The translations under genes and the position numbers were made by a program. A model generated the notes under the pieces. That model was given only the letters and a program-made list of their open reading frames with translations, did no database searches and was not told the origin of the DNA. Of a stretch of DNA of 64,000 nt, positions 54,331 to 63,224 are shown in pieces. The stretch covers positions 868,001-932,000 of the forward strand of contig NZ_JALJRZ010000001.1 in assembly GCF_024519435.1 (NCBI RefSeq), written 5' to 3'. The first letter of the stretch is position 1. Each line of letters begins with the position of its first letter. The stretch is from Terrabacter sp. Ter38. GTDB lineage: Bacteria > Actinomycetota > Actinomycetes > Actinomycetales > Dermatophilaceae.

Positions 54331-54891
54331 ATGAACGGGCCCCTCCTTCTCGCCGGCGACCGCCTCGCCGAGCTGGCGCTGGCGCCGCTGACCTACCCCG
54401 AGGTGGGCGCGAGCCTACGCAAGGGGCCCCTCCCGGCCGGCTACGGGCACCTGCGACGGCGCGCCGTCGTCGGCCAGGGCACGGACGCCCTCGACCGTGC
54501 GACGGAGGCGCTGCTCGGGTGGGCGGTCCAGCGCCGCGCCGGCGTGCGCGTGGTCGCGTCGAGCCCGGTCGTGCTGCCCGCCGTCGTCGCCGACCTGCGC
54601 CTCGGCCCGGGGCCGCTGTCCCTCCGGGCACCCGTACGCGTCGTCGACGTCGTCGAGGGACCGCGGCGTCGCGGCTTCGCCTACGGCACGCTCCCGGGAC
54701 ACCCGGAGACGGGCGAGGAGTCATTCGTCGTGTCGCTCGGGGAAGACGGCGACGTCACCTTCACGGTGCGCGCCTTCTCACGCCCGAGCGGGGCCCTGAC
54801 GCGTCTCAGCGGCCCGGTCGGGCGCCGGGCCCAGCGCCTCGTCGCCGACCGCTACCTGCGGTCCCTGGCGTCCCTCGTTCGGACGTCCTGA
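54331..54891 (+). CDS. DUF1990 family protein
   Basis: The predicted protein has 186 residues from ATG 54331. It shows the family blocks LTYPEVGASLRKGPLPAGYGHLRRRAVVGQG, VRVVDVVEGPRRRGFAYGTLPGHPETGEESF and LVADRYLRSLASL. DUF1990 proteins are found in Actinobacteria and plants and look like small START/SRPBCC-type ligand-binding folds. Function is unknown. It diverges from hen1 across a 104-base gap that must contain both promoters. Confidence 0.87.
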   Translation: MNGPLLLAGDRLAELALAPLTYPEVGASLRKGPLPAGYGHLRRRAVVGQGTDALDRATEALLGWAVQRRAGVRVVASSPVVLPAVVADLRLGPGPLSLRAPVRVVDVVEGPRRRGFAYGTLPGHPETGEESFVVSLGEDGDVTFTVRAFSRPSGALTRLSGPVGRRAQRLVADRYLRSLASLVRTS

Positions 54892-54968
54892 ACCTCGAGG
54901 CTGCCTCGGGCGACGTGCTGGCCCGGCGGCGGCCGAGGGCGGCCGAGGGCGACGGCCCGGGGCGACGC

Positions 54969-55475
54969 TCAGTGCAAGAACGTCTTGGAGACGACCATGA
55001 CGACGCCGAGCAGGGCCGCTGCGAGCGACTCCCGGACGGCCCTGCGCGGGCTCGAGCCCGCGGCGCGAGCCCCGAGGTAGCCGACCGCCCCGAGCTCGAT
55101 GACGGTGAGCCACAGGGCGAGGTTGACCGCGAGCGCGGTATCGGCCCCGAGCAGGTCGGCGACGAGGACGACCACGATCGCGGGTACACCGCCCATGAGC
55201 ACGCGCGACTCGTGGCGTACGGCGGCCACCATCCGCCGTGGCAACGGCGACCCGACGTGCGTGAACTGGTCGGAGAAGGCCCGCACGTAGACGTCGGCGA
55301 GCCAGTAGACGACGAGGACGAAGACCGCCGCGAGGACGACGCGCCCCGTCGACGGCGCGTGGTTCGCGGTCGCGCTCATGACGGCGCCGGTGATGATGGC
55401 CCCGTAGAGCAGCCCGGCCGGGTTGTCCCGGGCGATGAGCCGCGTGGCCCGCTCCCGGGCTGTCTCCTCCACCAC
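54969..55475 (-). CDS. Small four-helix membrane protein, unknown function
   Basis: The predicted protein has 168 residues from GTG 55475. A charged start (VEETARERATRLIARDN) precedes hydrophobic helices around LLYGAIITGAVMSA, VVLAAVFVLVVYWLADVYVRAF, VPAIVVVLVADLLGA and LALWLTVIELGAVGYL. A conserved-looking HxxR (VRHESRVLMGG) lies in the central loop. I recognise no domain. It stands alone, between the DUF1990 gene and the tRNA. Confidence 0.7.
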   Translation of the reverse strand: MVEETARERATRLIARDNPAGLLYGAIITGAVMSATANHAPSTGRVVLAAVFVLVVYWLADVYVRAFSDQFTHVGSPLPRRMVAAVRHESRVLMGGVPAIVVVLVADLLGADTALAVNLALWLTVIELGAVGYLGARAAGSSPRRAVRESLAAALLGVVMVVSKTFLH

Positions 55476-55570
55476 GGCCGGCTCCCCTCAGCGTGCGCCA
55501 CCCGACGCGGCGCCACGGGCCCAGCCTGCCGCGACGGCAGGTCGTTGCGCCAGTGGCTCGCCCGGGAACG

Positions 55571-55604
55571 ACGAAGGGCCCCAGATCTCCCTGGGGCCCT
55601 TCGT
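55571..55604 (-). terminator. Terminator downstream of the initiator tRNA
   Basis: A perfect 14-bp stem, ACGAAGGGCCCCAG/CTGGGGCCCTTCGT, has a 6-base loop and lies 18 bases beyond the tRNA 3' end. It also lies upstream of the leftward membrane-protein gene and so separates the two units. Confidence 0.88.
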
Positions 55605-55621
55605 GTCGCTGACGCGATCAG

Positions 55622-55695
55622 TAGCGGGGGCAGGATTTGAACCTGCGACCTCCGGGTTATGAGCCCGGCGAGCTACCGAGCTGCTCCACCCCGCG
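55622..55695 (-). tRNA. Initiator tRNA-fMet (CAT anticodon)
   Basis: This is a 74-base cloverleaf on the leftward strand. The anticodon loop CTCATAA gives CAT, flanked by GGG and CCC, the three G-C pairs typical of initiators. Position 1 is C, facing T at position 72, so the first acceptor pair is a mismatch. That mismatch marks initiator tRNAs and lets formylase act. The T arm is GCAGG-TTCAAAT-CCTGC. CCA is not encoded. The D arm GAGCAGCTCGGTAGCTC is normal. Confidence 0.96.
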
Positions 55696-55780
55696 TCGGC
55701 AAGAGCAACGTTACGCGAAACCTCGCGCAGGACCAAATCGAGGCCACGTCGTGCACCGATCCGACGCGGTCGACCCCGGA

Positions 55781-55823
55781 ACGACCTGTGGCAGCACGCG
55801 ATTCGCGTGCTGCCACAGGTCGT
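55781..55823 (-). terminator. Very long hairpin downstream of the UPF0182 gene
   Basis: A perfect 20-bp stem (ACGACCTGTGGCAGCACGCG and its complement) has a 3-base loop ATT, starting 17 bases after the UPF0182 stop. It insulates that gene from the tRNA gene 86 bases on. It is the longest perfect hairpin I saw in the window. Confidence 0.85.
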
Positions 55824-55839
55824 GATCGGGATCGGCCGG

Positions 55840-58800
55840 TCAGGGTGTCGCCGTCGGCGCCGACCGCGGTGAGGCCTCGACCGCGCGCGTCAGCGCCTCC
55901 TTGAGCTTGGCCTGCGCCTGGCCGTAGGCGGCGAAGTCACCGCGCTTGAGAGCCGCCTCACCCTCGACGTAGGCCGCCTGGGCGTCCTTGAGCGCCTTCG
56001 ACAGCGCCGCCGTGTCCGGGCTCCCGGGCGTCGCCGTCGACGAGGGCGTCGGCGTGGGCGTCGCCGTGCTGCCCGGCGTGGGCGTCGGAGTCGGGGTGGG
56101 GGTCGGAGTCGTGCCGGTGTCGCCCGCCTGCGCGCCCGACGAGCCACCGAAGAGGTCGTTGAGAGCCGCATCGAGAGACCCGGCCCAGGCGATCTTGTCA
56201 CCGAAGGCGACCGCCACGGCCGAGAGGCGCGGGTAGGTGCCCGAGCCGCTCGACCGGGCCTGGACGTAGATCGGCTGGACGTAGAGCAGGCCGCCACCGA
56301 CCGGAAGTGTCAGCTGGTTGCCGAAGATGACGCTGGCGCCCGTCGACGAGGTCGTCGAGATGAACTGCGCCAGGGTCAGCTGGCGACCCAGGGACGCGTC
56401 GTTGGAGGTGACCGTCGAGGTCCGCATGTCGTTGTAGACCTGACCCGGACCGTTGACCGAGCCACCCGTCGTCTCGAGAAGGCGCAGCTTCCCGTAGTTC
56501 GCCGACTTCTTGCCGGTCTGGGTCCCTGCGTCCCCGTCGACGGCGAGGAAGCCCGAGAGGACGTTGCGGTCACCGGTCGGCATGAACGTCGAGGTCAGCG
56601 AGAAGGCGGGGCTCGACTGGTCCGGCATCGCGAGCGAGAGGTAGTACGGAGGCTGGAGCAGGTTGTCGGCCGGCTGCGTCGGGTCGTCGGGCACGCGCCA
56701 GAAGTTCTGGCCGCCGTAGAACGACGCTGCGTCCTGGTCGTGGTACTTCTCCAGCAGCGTGCGCTGCACCTTGAAGAGGTCCTCGGGGTAGCGCAGGTGC
56801 GCCATGAGCGAGCCGCTGATGTCGCTGAGCGGCTTGACGGTGCCCGGGAAGATCGACATCCACGCCTTGAGCACGGGGTCCTGCTCGTCCCACTGGTAGA
56901 GCGTCACCGTGCCGTCGTAGGCGTCCACCGTCGCCTTGACGGAGTTGCGGACGTAGTTGACCTGGCCGGCCTGCACGGCACGCACCGAGTTGCGGGTGCT
57001 CGTCACGGCGTCCTCGGTCGCCGTGTCGAGCGTCGTCGTCTGGGAGTACGGGTAGTTCGCCGACGTCGTGTAGCCGTCGAGGATCCACTGGACCCGACCG
57101 TCGACGACCGCGGGGTAGGCGTTGCCGTCGAGCGTCAGCCACGGGGCCACCCGCTGGACGCGCTCACGCGGCGTGCGGTGGTCGAGGACGCGCGAGTCGT
57201 TGGTCACCGCGTCGGAGAGGAGGAAGTTGATCTCGCGGTACTTCACGGCATACGCGAGCCGCCTCACGGCGTCGAGCTGGACGCCACCCACGCCGGCGTA
57301 GGTGTAGTTGATCTGCCCGGTGCCCTGCGGGTCCGGGTAGTCGAACTCCTGCTTGTTGCCACCGACGACGGAGTACTCCGGCGAGTTCTCCCCGAAGTAG
57401 ATGCGCGGCTCGTACTTCCCGAGGGCGCCTTCCGTGCCGATCTGCGACTCGATGAAGGTCGGTCGACCGTCCGGCTCACGGGTGTTGCCCTTGGCCGCGA
57501 CGACGCCGTAGCCGTGGGTGTAGACCGTGTGGTCGTTGAGCCAGTTGCGCTGGCCGTCGGGCACGCCGCTGAGGTCGAGCTCGCGGGCCGCGATGACGGT
57601 GTCCTGCGACTTGCCCTCGATCTGGTAGCGGTCGACGTCGAGCACGTCGGCGAACTGGTAGTACCCCTTGCTCGCCTCGAGCTGCTTGAACGTCGGGCCG
57701 ACGACGTTGGGGTCGATGAGGCGGATGCCCGGCACCGTCGCCGCGTCGCCGCGCAGCTGACCGGGGGCCGCGACCGTCTTCGTGTCGTAGGAGTCCACCT
57801 TGATGTCACTGAAGCCGTAGGCCGCTCGGGTGGCGTTGATGTTGCGCTGGATGTAGGGGACCTCTAGGGACTTCTCCGACGGGCGCACCTTGAGTGACTG
57901 CACGAGGGCCGGGTAGATGCCGCCGACCGCGACGACGATGACGGCGAGCACCGCGACGCCGACGAGCGGAAGGCGCCACGAGCGCGTCCAGATCGTCGTG
58001 AGGAACATGATCGCGCACATGACGGCGGCGAGAGCGAGGATGCCCTTGGTCGGGATGATGGCGTGCGACTCGGTGTACTGGATGCCGGTGATCTTCGTCG
58101 ACTGCGCGGTCGCGAGGTTGTAGCGGTCGACCCAGAAGGCCACCGCGCGCACGAGCACGAGGGCCGCCGCGATGACCGACAGGTGCACGCGGGCCGCCTG
58201 CGTCGAGCGCATCTTGTTGCCGGCGACGATGCCGCCGTAGAGGTAGTGCGTGAAGGCGGCCGTGATGAAGCCGATGACGAGGATCATCGTCAGGAACGCG
58301 ACGACGAAGTTGATCCACGGCAGGTCGAAGACGAAGAAGCCGATGTCGAGGCCGAACTCGGGGTCGGTGGCGCCGAACGGGCTGCCGTTGCGCCACAGCA
58401 GGAAGGTGTCCCACTGCGTGGCTGCCGACAGACCGGCGAAGAGGCCGACCGCGAGCGGTGCCGCGATCGTCGCGGTCCGGCGCATCGGCTCGACGAGCTG
58501 GCGGTAGTGCTCCATGGCCTGCGTGTCGGGCGACGGGGCGTAGATGGGGCGGTTGCGGAACGCGAAGTGGATGCTCGACCACACCATCGCTGCCGTGAGC
58601 AGGCCCCCGACGAGACCGAGCACGAGCTTGGTGACGATCTGGGTGCTGAAGACCCCCGCGAAGCCGACCGACTGGTACCACAGCACCTCGGTCCAGAACT
58701 GCGCCGCGATGGCGATGACCACCAGCAGCGCGGCCGCCACGACGAGGGACGTGACGAGCGGGCGTCGGGTGGGCGGCAGCGTGGCCGCGTCGGGGCGTCG

Positions 58801-58863
58801 GGGCGGGCCCGAGTCGTCGTCGTTGAAGTTGCCCGGCGGGGGGCCGAAGTTGCTGTCGCTCAC
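55840..58863 (-). CDS. UPF0182 family large membrane protein
   Basis: The predicted protein has 1007 residues from GTG 58863. Seven membrane helices occupy about residues 40-330. A long extracytoplasmic part follows with the family blocks SLEVPYIQRNINATRAAYGF, HTVYTHGYGVVAAKGN, IYFGENSPEYSVVG and PEDLFKVQRTLLEKYH. A Thr-Pro repeat linker (TPTPTPTPTPTPGS) and an Ala/Lys-rich helix (LKDAQAAYVEGEAALKRGDF) end the protein. It is the Rv3193c/Rv0064 type; no function is established. Neighbours match the Rv3193c-Rv3195 region. Confidence 0.92.
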   Translation of the reverse strand: MSDSNFGPPPGNFNDDDSGPPRRPDAATLPPTRRPLVTSLVVAAALLVVIAIAAQFWTEVLWYQSVGFAGVFSTQIVTKLVLGLVGGLLTAAMVWSSIHFAFRNRPIYAPSPDTQAMEHYRQLVEPMRRTATIAAPLAVGLFAGLSAATQWDTFLLWRNGSPFGATDPEFGLDIGFFVFDLPWINFVVAFLTMILVIGFITAAFTHYLYGGIVAGNKMRSTQAARVHLSVIAAALVLVRAVAFWVDRYNLATAQSTKITGIQYTESHAIIPTKGILALAAVMCAIMFLTTIWTRSWRLPLVGVAVLAVIVVAVGGIYPALVQSLKVRPSEKSLEVPYIQRNINATRAAYGFSDIKVDSYDTKTVAAPGQLRGDAATVPGIRLIDPNVVGPTFKQLEASKGYYQFADVLDVDRYQIEGKSQDTVIAARELDLSGVPDGQRNWLNDHTVYTHGYGVVAAKGNTREPDGRPTFIESQIGTEGALGKYEPRIYFGENSPEYSVVGGNKQEFDYPDPQGTGQINYTYAGVGGVQLDAVRRLAYAVKYREINFLLSDAVTNDSRVLDHRTPRERVQRVAPWLTLDGNAYPAVVDGRVQWILDGYTTSANYPYSQTTTLDTATEDAVTSTRNSVRAVQAGQVNYVRNSVKATVDAYDGTVTLYQWDEQDPVLKAWMSIFPGTVKPLSDISGSLMAHLRYPEDLFKVQRTLLEKYHDQDAASFYGGQNFWRVPDDPTQPADNLLQPPYYLSLAMPDQSSPAFSLTSTFMPTGDRNVLSGFLAVDGDAGTQTGKKSANYGKLRLLETTGGSVNGPGQVYNDMRTSTVTSNDASLGRQLTLAQFISTTSSTGASVIFGNQLTLPVGGGLLYVQPIYVQARSSGSGTYPRLSAVAVAFGDKIAWAGSLDAALNDLFGGSSGAQAGDTGTTPTPTPTPTPTPGSTATPTPTPSSTATPGSPDTAALSKALKDAQAAYVEGEAALKRGDFAAYGQAQAKLKEALTRAVEASPRSAPTATP

Positions 58864-59102
58864 GTGGAGTGCCTTGGGTGCTGGGGCGGGCAGGTGGTCG
58901 GGCGGACCCGTGGGCAGCCTCCTGAGGCCGCCTGCGGCAACCATAACCCGCGCTCGTGCGGCACCCGCGGCGCGATACCGCAACGTGACCGGCACGAGAC
59001 CCCGGGCGTCGATGGCGTACGCGTCAGGCCCGTCCCAGGGGCGCCGCCCGGTCCGCGCCGGGTCCGCGCCGGTCACCCCACGGCATACGGCAGCATGGGG
59101 GC
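58864..59102. promoter_or_regulatory. Divergent promoter gap between UPF0182 and PPA1309 genes
   Basis: These 239 bases hold no gene. A GGCATACG element lies at 59082-59089, just before the rightward start. A possible leftward -10, TATGGT (58940-58945), lies about 77 bases before the UPF0182 start, without a convincing -35. Confidence 0.35.
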
Positions 59103-59633
59103 GTGAACGCGCAGCCCGTCATCGACCCACTCGCCATCGCCGCCCTCGACACCGAGCGGCACGTCGCAGCCTCCGGCTGGGACCAGCCCGCCCGGCTCTT
59201 CGCGCTCGTGCGCACGGCCGACCTGCTCGAGCGCGAGCCGCAGCTGCGCGACCAGATGGGACCCTCCGACCTCGCCGACGGCGCCCTGACCGCCATCGAG
59301 CAGGAGGGTCTGCCCACGACGAGCTCGCTCGAGACGCTGCTCGGACGACTCGCCTGGCCCGACGAGGTCGACGGCTGCGCCTTCGCCATCGAGCGCATGG
59401 TCGTGCCGCCCGAGGCCGAACGGGAGCTGCCATCCCGGGGCGACGAGGCCGTCGACCACCTCGCAGCCCACCCGGACCGCAAGGACGTGCGGCTCGTCGT
59501 GGCGGTCCTGCGTGACGGCACCTCGATCTGCCTGCTGCGCCAGCGCGACCACGACTCGGACGACGCCGTCGCGACCGGCAAGGACATCGCCCCGGGACTC
59601 GTCGAGGCCCTCAAGGCGACCTTCGAGGACTGA
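59103..59633 (+). CDS. PPA1309 family protein
   Basis: The predicted protein has 176 residues from GTG 59103. It matches an actinobacteria-only conserved family: VAASGWDQPARLFALVRTADLL, LPTTSSLETLLGRLAWPDEVDGCAFAIER, DVRLVVAVLRDGTSICLLR and a final GKDIAPGLVEALKATF. No enzymatic motif or membrane segment is seen. Function is unknown. It lies between the UPF0182 gene and the PDZ/Lon-type protease gene and converges on the latter. Confidence 0.88.
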   Translation: MNAQPVIDPLAIAALDTERHVAASGWDQPARLFALVRTADLLEREPQLRDQMGPSDLADGALTAIEQEGLPTTSSLETLLGRLAWPDEVDGCAFAIERMVVPPEAERELPSRGDEAVDHLAAHPDRKDVRLVVAVLRDGTSICLLRQRDHDSDDAVATGKDIAPGLVEALKATFED

Positions 59634-59662
59634 GCGCCCGTGGGCGGCCCACTCCTGCGTCG

Positions 59663-60799
59663 TCAGCAGCGGGGCAGCGAGCCCGTCTGGCCCTTGGCGA
59701 TGGCCTCGACCGCGGTGCGGGCCTCGTCGAACGTGCTGACCTTGAAGACGTCGAGGCCGTCGGGCACGTGCCCGACCACCTCGGTGCAGTTGTCCGCCGG
59801 GGCGAGGAAGTAGGCGGCACCGTCGGACCGGGCACCGGCGAGCTTCTGGCGGATGCCACCGATGGGGCCGACCTTGCCATCGTCGTCGATCGTGCCGGTG
59901 CCGGCGATCTGGCGACCCCCGGCCAGCGGGCCGGGCGTCAGCTTGTCGTAGATGCCGAGGGAGAACATGAGTCCCGCGGACGGACCGCCGATGGCGCCCG
60001 CGTCGATGGTCACCGTGGCCGGGAAGTCGTGGTCGAGCCCGAGCAGGACCCCGAGGGCCGTGCGGCCGCCCTGGCCCGCGACGGTCGGGACGTCGACCGT
60101 CAGCTCCTTGCCGGCGCGCGTGACGGTGAGCGACACGCTCTCTCCGGGCTTCTTCTTCTGGAGGGCGTCGCGCAGGGCCTGCGTCGTCGTCACGGGCTCG
60201 CCGTCGATGCTGTCGAGACGGTCGCCGACCTTGAGCAGACCCTTGGCCTTCGACGAGTCGGTGATGCCGGCGATGGCGACGTGGGTCGGCACCTGTTTGC
60301 CGATCGCGCGCAGGGCGACGGCGGTGGCCTCCTCCTGCGAGCCCTCCATCTGGACGGCGTTCTCCTCGGCCACCTGCTCCTGCGTGACCTGTGGGTCGAA
60401 GAGGTCGTCGACGGGAAAGACGTCGCGGGCGGGGTCGATCCACGCCTGCAGGATGTCCCAGGCGTCGACGGGGTAGCCCGGTCCGCCCTCGACGCGCACC
60501 GTGGTGAAGCGCAGCGCGCCGTCGGTCGGATAGGTCGGCAACCCTGAGATCGCGATGATCGGCTTGTTCTGGGCGCCGGACGTGCCGAGGGTGTTCTGCG
60601 TCGGCCCGGGGCTCATGACGGCATACGGCAGGTGAACGACCGAACCGACGACCATGAGGACGAGGAAGAGGAAGAACGCCGCCAGCACCGCCTTGTTGCC
60701 GCGGGTGAGCCTGCCCGTGTCCTCGCTCTCGAGCACCTCGGCGCGAGTCGGCAGGTCGGTACCGGTGGGCTGCTCCGGCACGCGCTTGATCGTCCTCAC
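59663..60799 (-). CDS. YlbL-type membrane PDZ/Lon-fold serine protease
   Basis: The predicted protein has 378 residues from GTG 60799, overlapping the moaE stop as GTGA. A cytoplasmic start and one helix (AVLAAFFLFLVLMVVGSVV) anchor it. A PDZ domain follows (AKGLLKVGDRLDSIDGEPV). The C-terminal domain carries the Lon-type Ser-Lys dyad: S274 in GAIGGPSAGLMFSLGIYD and K319 in GPIGGIRQKLAGAR, 45 residues apart. Bacillus YlbL and mycobacterial Rv3194c are relatives, linked to cell-division checkpoint proteolysis in Bacillus. The substrate here is unknown. Confidence 0.92.
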   Translation of the reverse strand: MRTIKRVPEQPTGTDLPTRAEVLESEDTGRLTRGNKAVLAAFFLFLVLMVVGSVVHLPYAVMSPGPTQNTLGTSGAQNKPIIAISGLPTYPTDGALRFTTVRVEGGPGYPVDAWDILQAWIDPARDVFPVDDLFDPQVTQEQVAEENAVQMEGSQEEATAVALRAIGKQVPTHVAIAGITDSSKAKGLLKVGDRLDSIDGEPVTTTQALRDALQKKKPGESVSLTVTRAGKELTVDVPTVAGQGGRTALGVLLGLDHDFPATVTIDAGAIGGPSAGLMFSLGIYDKLTPGPLAGGRQIAGTGTIDDDGKVGPIGGIRQKLAGARSDGAAYFLAPADNCTEVVGHVPDGLDVFKVSTFDEARTAVEAIAKGQTGSLPRC

Positions 60800-61245
60800 G
60801 GCAGCCCGACCCACTCGTCGGCGCCGTCGGCGAAGCGCTGGTGCTTCCAGATCGGGATCGTCGCCTTGAACTCGTCGATGAGCTCGCGGCAGACGTCGAA
60901 CGCCTCGCCGCGGTGCTCGGCGCTGACGCCGACGATCACCGCGACGTCACCGACCTCGAGGTGACCGACCCGGTGGACGACGGCCAGGCGCACGGAGCGT
61001 CCGTCGGCCGCGAGCCGGTCGGCGAGCGCACGGGCCGCCTCGGCCGCCTGCGGATGCGCGGAGTAGTCGAGGGCGGCCACCGTCTTGTCGGCGGTCTCCT
61101 CGGTGGCTTCGCCCACGGGCCCGTCGTGGTCACGCACCGTGCCGACGAAGAGGCAGACGCCGCCGGCCCTGGGCGAGGAGACGCTCGTGAGCACCTCGTC
61201 GACCGACAGAGGTGTCTCACGGATCTCGGCAAGGGTGACCGTCAC
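60796..61245 (-). CDS. moaE: Molybdopterin synthase catalytic subunit MoaE
   Basis: The predicted protein has 149 residues from ATG 61245. Family marks are GGVCLFVGTVRDHD, the lysine-bearing RLAVVHRVGHLEVGDVAVIVGVSA, HRGEAFDVCRELIDEFK and IPIWKHQRFADG with the catalytic lysine. MoaE with MoaD inserts sulfur into precursor Z. No moaD or other molybdenum-cofactor gene lies nearby, so the pathway must be encoded elsewhere. Coupled to the YlbL-type gene. Confidence 0.94.
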   Translation of the reverse strand: MTVTLAEIRETPLSVDEVLTSVSSPRAGGVCLFVGTVRDHDGPVGEATEETADKTVAALDYSAHPQAAEAARALADRLAADGRSVRLAVVHRVGHLEVGDVAVIVGVSAEHRGEAFDVCRELIDEFKATIPIWKHQRFADGADEWVGLP

Positions 61246-61391
61246 GCCCGCAATCGTATGCCGCCCCGCGGGCCCCCGCGTTCCGCGCCCGCCCGCGCAC
61301 GGGGTGGGGAACCAACGAGGTCGATCCGTGGTTGTCTTGGTGTACGGCCAGACGGCCGGCAGGAGATCCGTTCGAGTGGGGATGAGCAGGC

Positions 61392-63224
61392 ATGGCCGAC
61401 GACCGTGGACGCGGTGACGACAACCACAGCGACAAGGACGACGTGTCCGGCGAGGAGCAGGACGACGCGGGCCAGCAGGACGACGCGGGCCAGCAGGACG
61501 CCGGCCGGCCTGACGACGCCGCCCGGGCTGGCGACGCCGGCGACCAGGTCGGCCAGCCCGATGCGGGCCGGGGACCCGGCGAGTCCCCCTTCGGCCTGCC
61601 GCTGAACCGCCCCGGCGGCGGCTCCCCCGGTTCGGGAGCCGGACCGGTCGGCTTCGGCAGCGGCTTCGGGGGCGGCTTCGGTGAGGGCTTCCCCGGCCTG
61701 CCTGACCTCGGCGGGATGGACCCGTCCGACCTCGGGGCCATGCTCGAGAAGGTGCTCGGCGAGGCTGCCGACAACCCCGAGCTCGCCGAGGCGATGAAGA
61801 GCATGGGCGTCGACCCCCGCGACCCGGCCACGCAGGCCGCGATGCGGGCCCAGCTCGGCACCTTCATGGCTGCCCAGGACTCCCCGACCGGCTCGCGCGA
61901 CCTGGCGACCGAGGTCGCCCGCCGGCACGTCATGGCCGCGCAGGGCAACGACGTGCACGACGCAGCCGCCGCACGTGCGGTCGCCGATGCGGTCGCCGTG
62001 GCGACCCTGTGGCTCGACGAGCAGACGACGCTGGCCCCCCCCGCCTGGCGTGCGACCGGCCTGAGCCGCGCCGAGTGGGTCGAGGCGACGATGCCGCGCT
62101 GGTTCGAGCTCATCGAGCCCGTCTCCGACGGCGTCACCGCCGCGACGTCCGACGCCATGCGCAAGCAGGTCGGCGAGCTCGGCCCGGAGGCCTTCGGCGA
62201 TGCCATGCCCGAGGGACTGCCGGAGGGCTTCGACCCGCGGCAGATGGTCGAGCAGTGGGCGCCGATGCTCGGCAACCTCAGCCGCCAGATGTTCTCGGCC
62301 CAGCTCGGCCAGGCCGTCGGCACGCTCGCCACCGAGGTCGTGACCGGCACCGAGGTCGGCCTCCCCCTCACCGAGCCGGGCGTCGTCGCCCTGCTTCCCG
62401 GCAACGTCGCCGAGCTCGCCGAGTCGCTCGAGATCGACATCGCGCAGGTGCGCCTCTACCTCGCGGTCCGCGAGGCGGCTCGCGTCCGCCTCTTCTCCGA
62501 GGTGCCGTGGCTCGGGCCGCAGCTGCTCTCGGCGGTCTCCGACTACGCCCGCAACATCACGATCGACACCGACGCCATCGAGTCGGCCCTGTCGACGATC
62601 GACCCCTCGGACCCCGAGGCGCTGCGCACGGCCCTGCAGGGCAACCTCTTCCGGCCGCAGCCGACGCCTGCCCAGCGCGCCGCGCTCGACCGGCTCGAGA
62701 CGCTCCTCGCCCTGGCCGAGGGCTGGGTCGACCACGTGACCGACCGCACGACGGCCCGGCACCTGCCGCTGTCGGCGGCCCTGGCCGAGACGATCCGCCG
62801 GCGCCGGGTGGGCGGAGCGGCTCAGAAGACGTTCGCCGGGCTCGTCGGGCTCGAGCTGCGCCCGCGCCGGCTGCGCGACGCCGCGAACCTCTGGGCCGCG
62901 CTGGAGAGCGCGGGCGGCGCGACGCTCCGCGACGGCCGCTGGGCCCACCCGGACCTCGCCCCCACGTCGGCCGACCTCGACGACCCGATCGGCTACGTCG
63001 AGCGGGCGACCGGCACCTCCGCGACGGGCGCGCTGCCCGAGGGCGGAGACAACCTGGGGTCGGACCTCGACTCCGTGCTCCAGGGCATCCTCGAGGAGGC
63101 CGACCGCGAGCGCGGAACCGACCCAGGCACAGGCACCGGCACCGGTGCGGCCGACGGGGACGACGGCGACACCAGCGGTGACAGCGACGGCGACGGCGAC
63201 ACCAGCGCCGGCCCGCAGCGGTGA
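61392..63224 (+). CDS. Zincin_2 family protein (F420-associated 'zinc-dependent metalloprotease')
   Basis: The predicted protein has 610 residues from ATG 61392. A 60-residue Asp/Gln/Gly-rich start leads into a Gly/Pro stretch and then the PF10103-type helical domain (LGNLSRQMFSAQLGQAVGTLATEV, LPGNVAELAESLEIDIAQVRLYLAVREAARVRLF). Catalytic relatives have HExxH at about LAVREAARVRL; here both histidines are replaced, so activity is doubtful. The C-terminus is again Gly/Asp-rich. It is the Rv3195 counterpart. Coupled to the NUDIX gene through GTGA. Confidence 0.87.
   Translation: MADDRGRGDDNHSDKDDVSGEEQDDAGQQDDAGQQDAGRPDDAARAGDAGDQVGQPDAGRGPGESPFGLPLNRPGGGSPGSGAGPVGFGSGFGGGFGEGFPGLPDLGGMDPSDLGAMLEKVLGEAADNPELAEAMKSMGVDPRDPATQAAMRAQLGTFMAAQDSPTGSRDLATEVARRHVMAAQGNDVHDAAAARAVADAVAVATLWLDEQTTLAPPAWRATGLSRAEWVEATMPRWFELIEPVSDGVTAATSDAMRKQVGELGPEAFGDAMPEGLPEGFDPRQMVEQWAPMLGNLSRQMFSAQLGQAVGTLATEVVTGTEVGLPLTEPGVVALLPGNVAELAESLEIDIAQVRLYLAVREAARVRLFSEVPWLGPQLLSAVSDYARNITIDTDAIESALSTIDPSDPEALRTALQGNLFRPQPTPAQRAALDRLETLLALAEGWVDHVTDRTTARHLPLSAALAETIRRRRVGGAAQKTFAGLVGLELRPRRLRDAANLWAALESAGGATLRDGRWAHPDLAPTSADLDDPIGYVERATGTSATGALPEGGDNLGSDLDSVLQGILEEADRERGTDPGTGTGTGAADGDDGDTSGDSDGDGDTSAGPQR

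Noticed and set aside
55622-55695. Elongator tRNA-Met
   Set aside because: The C1/T72 acceptor mismatch and the GGG/CCC pairs beside the CAT loop identify the initiator.
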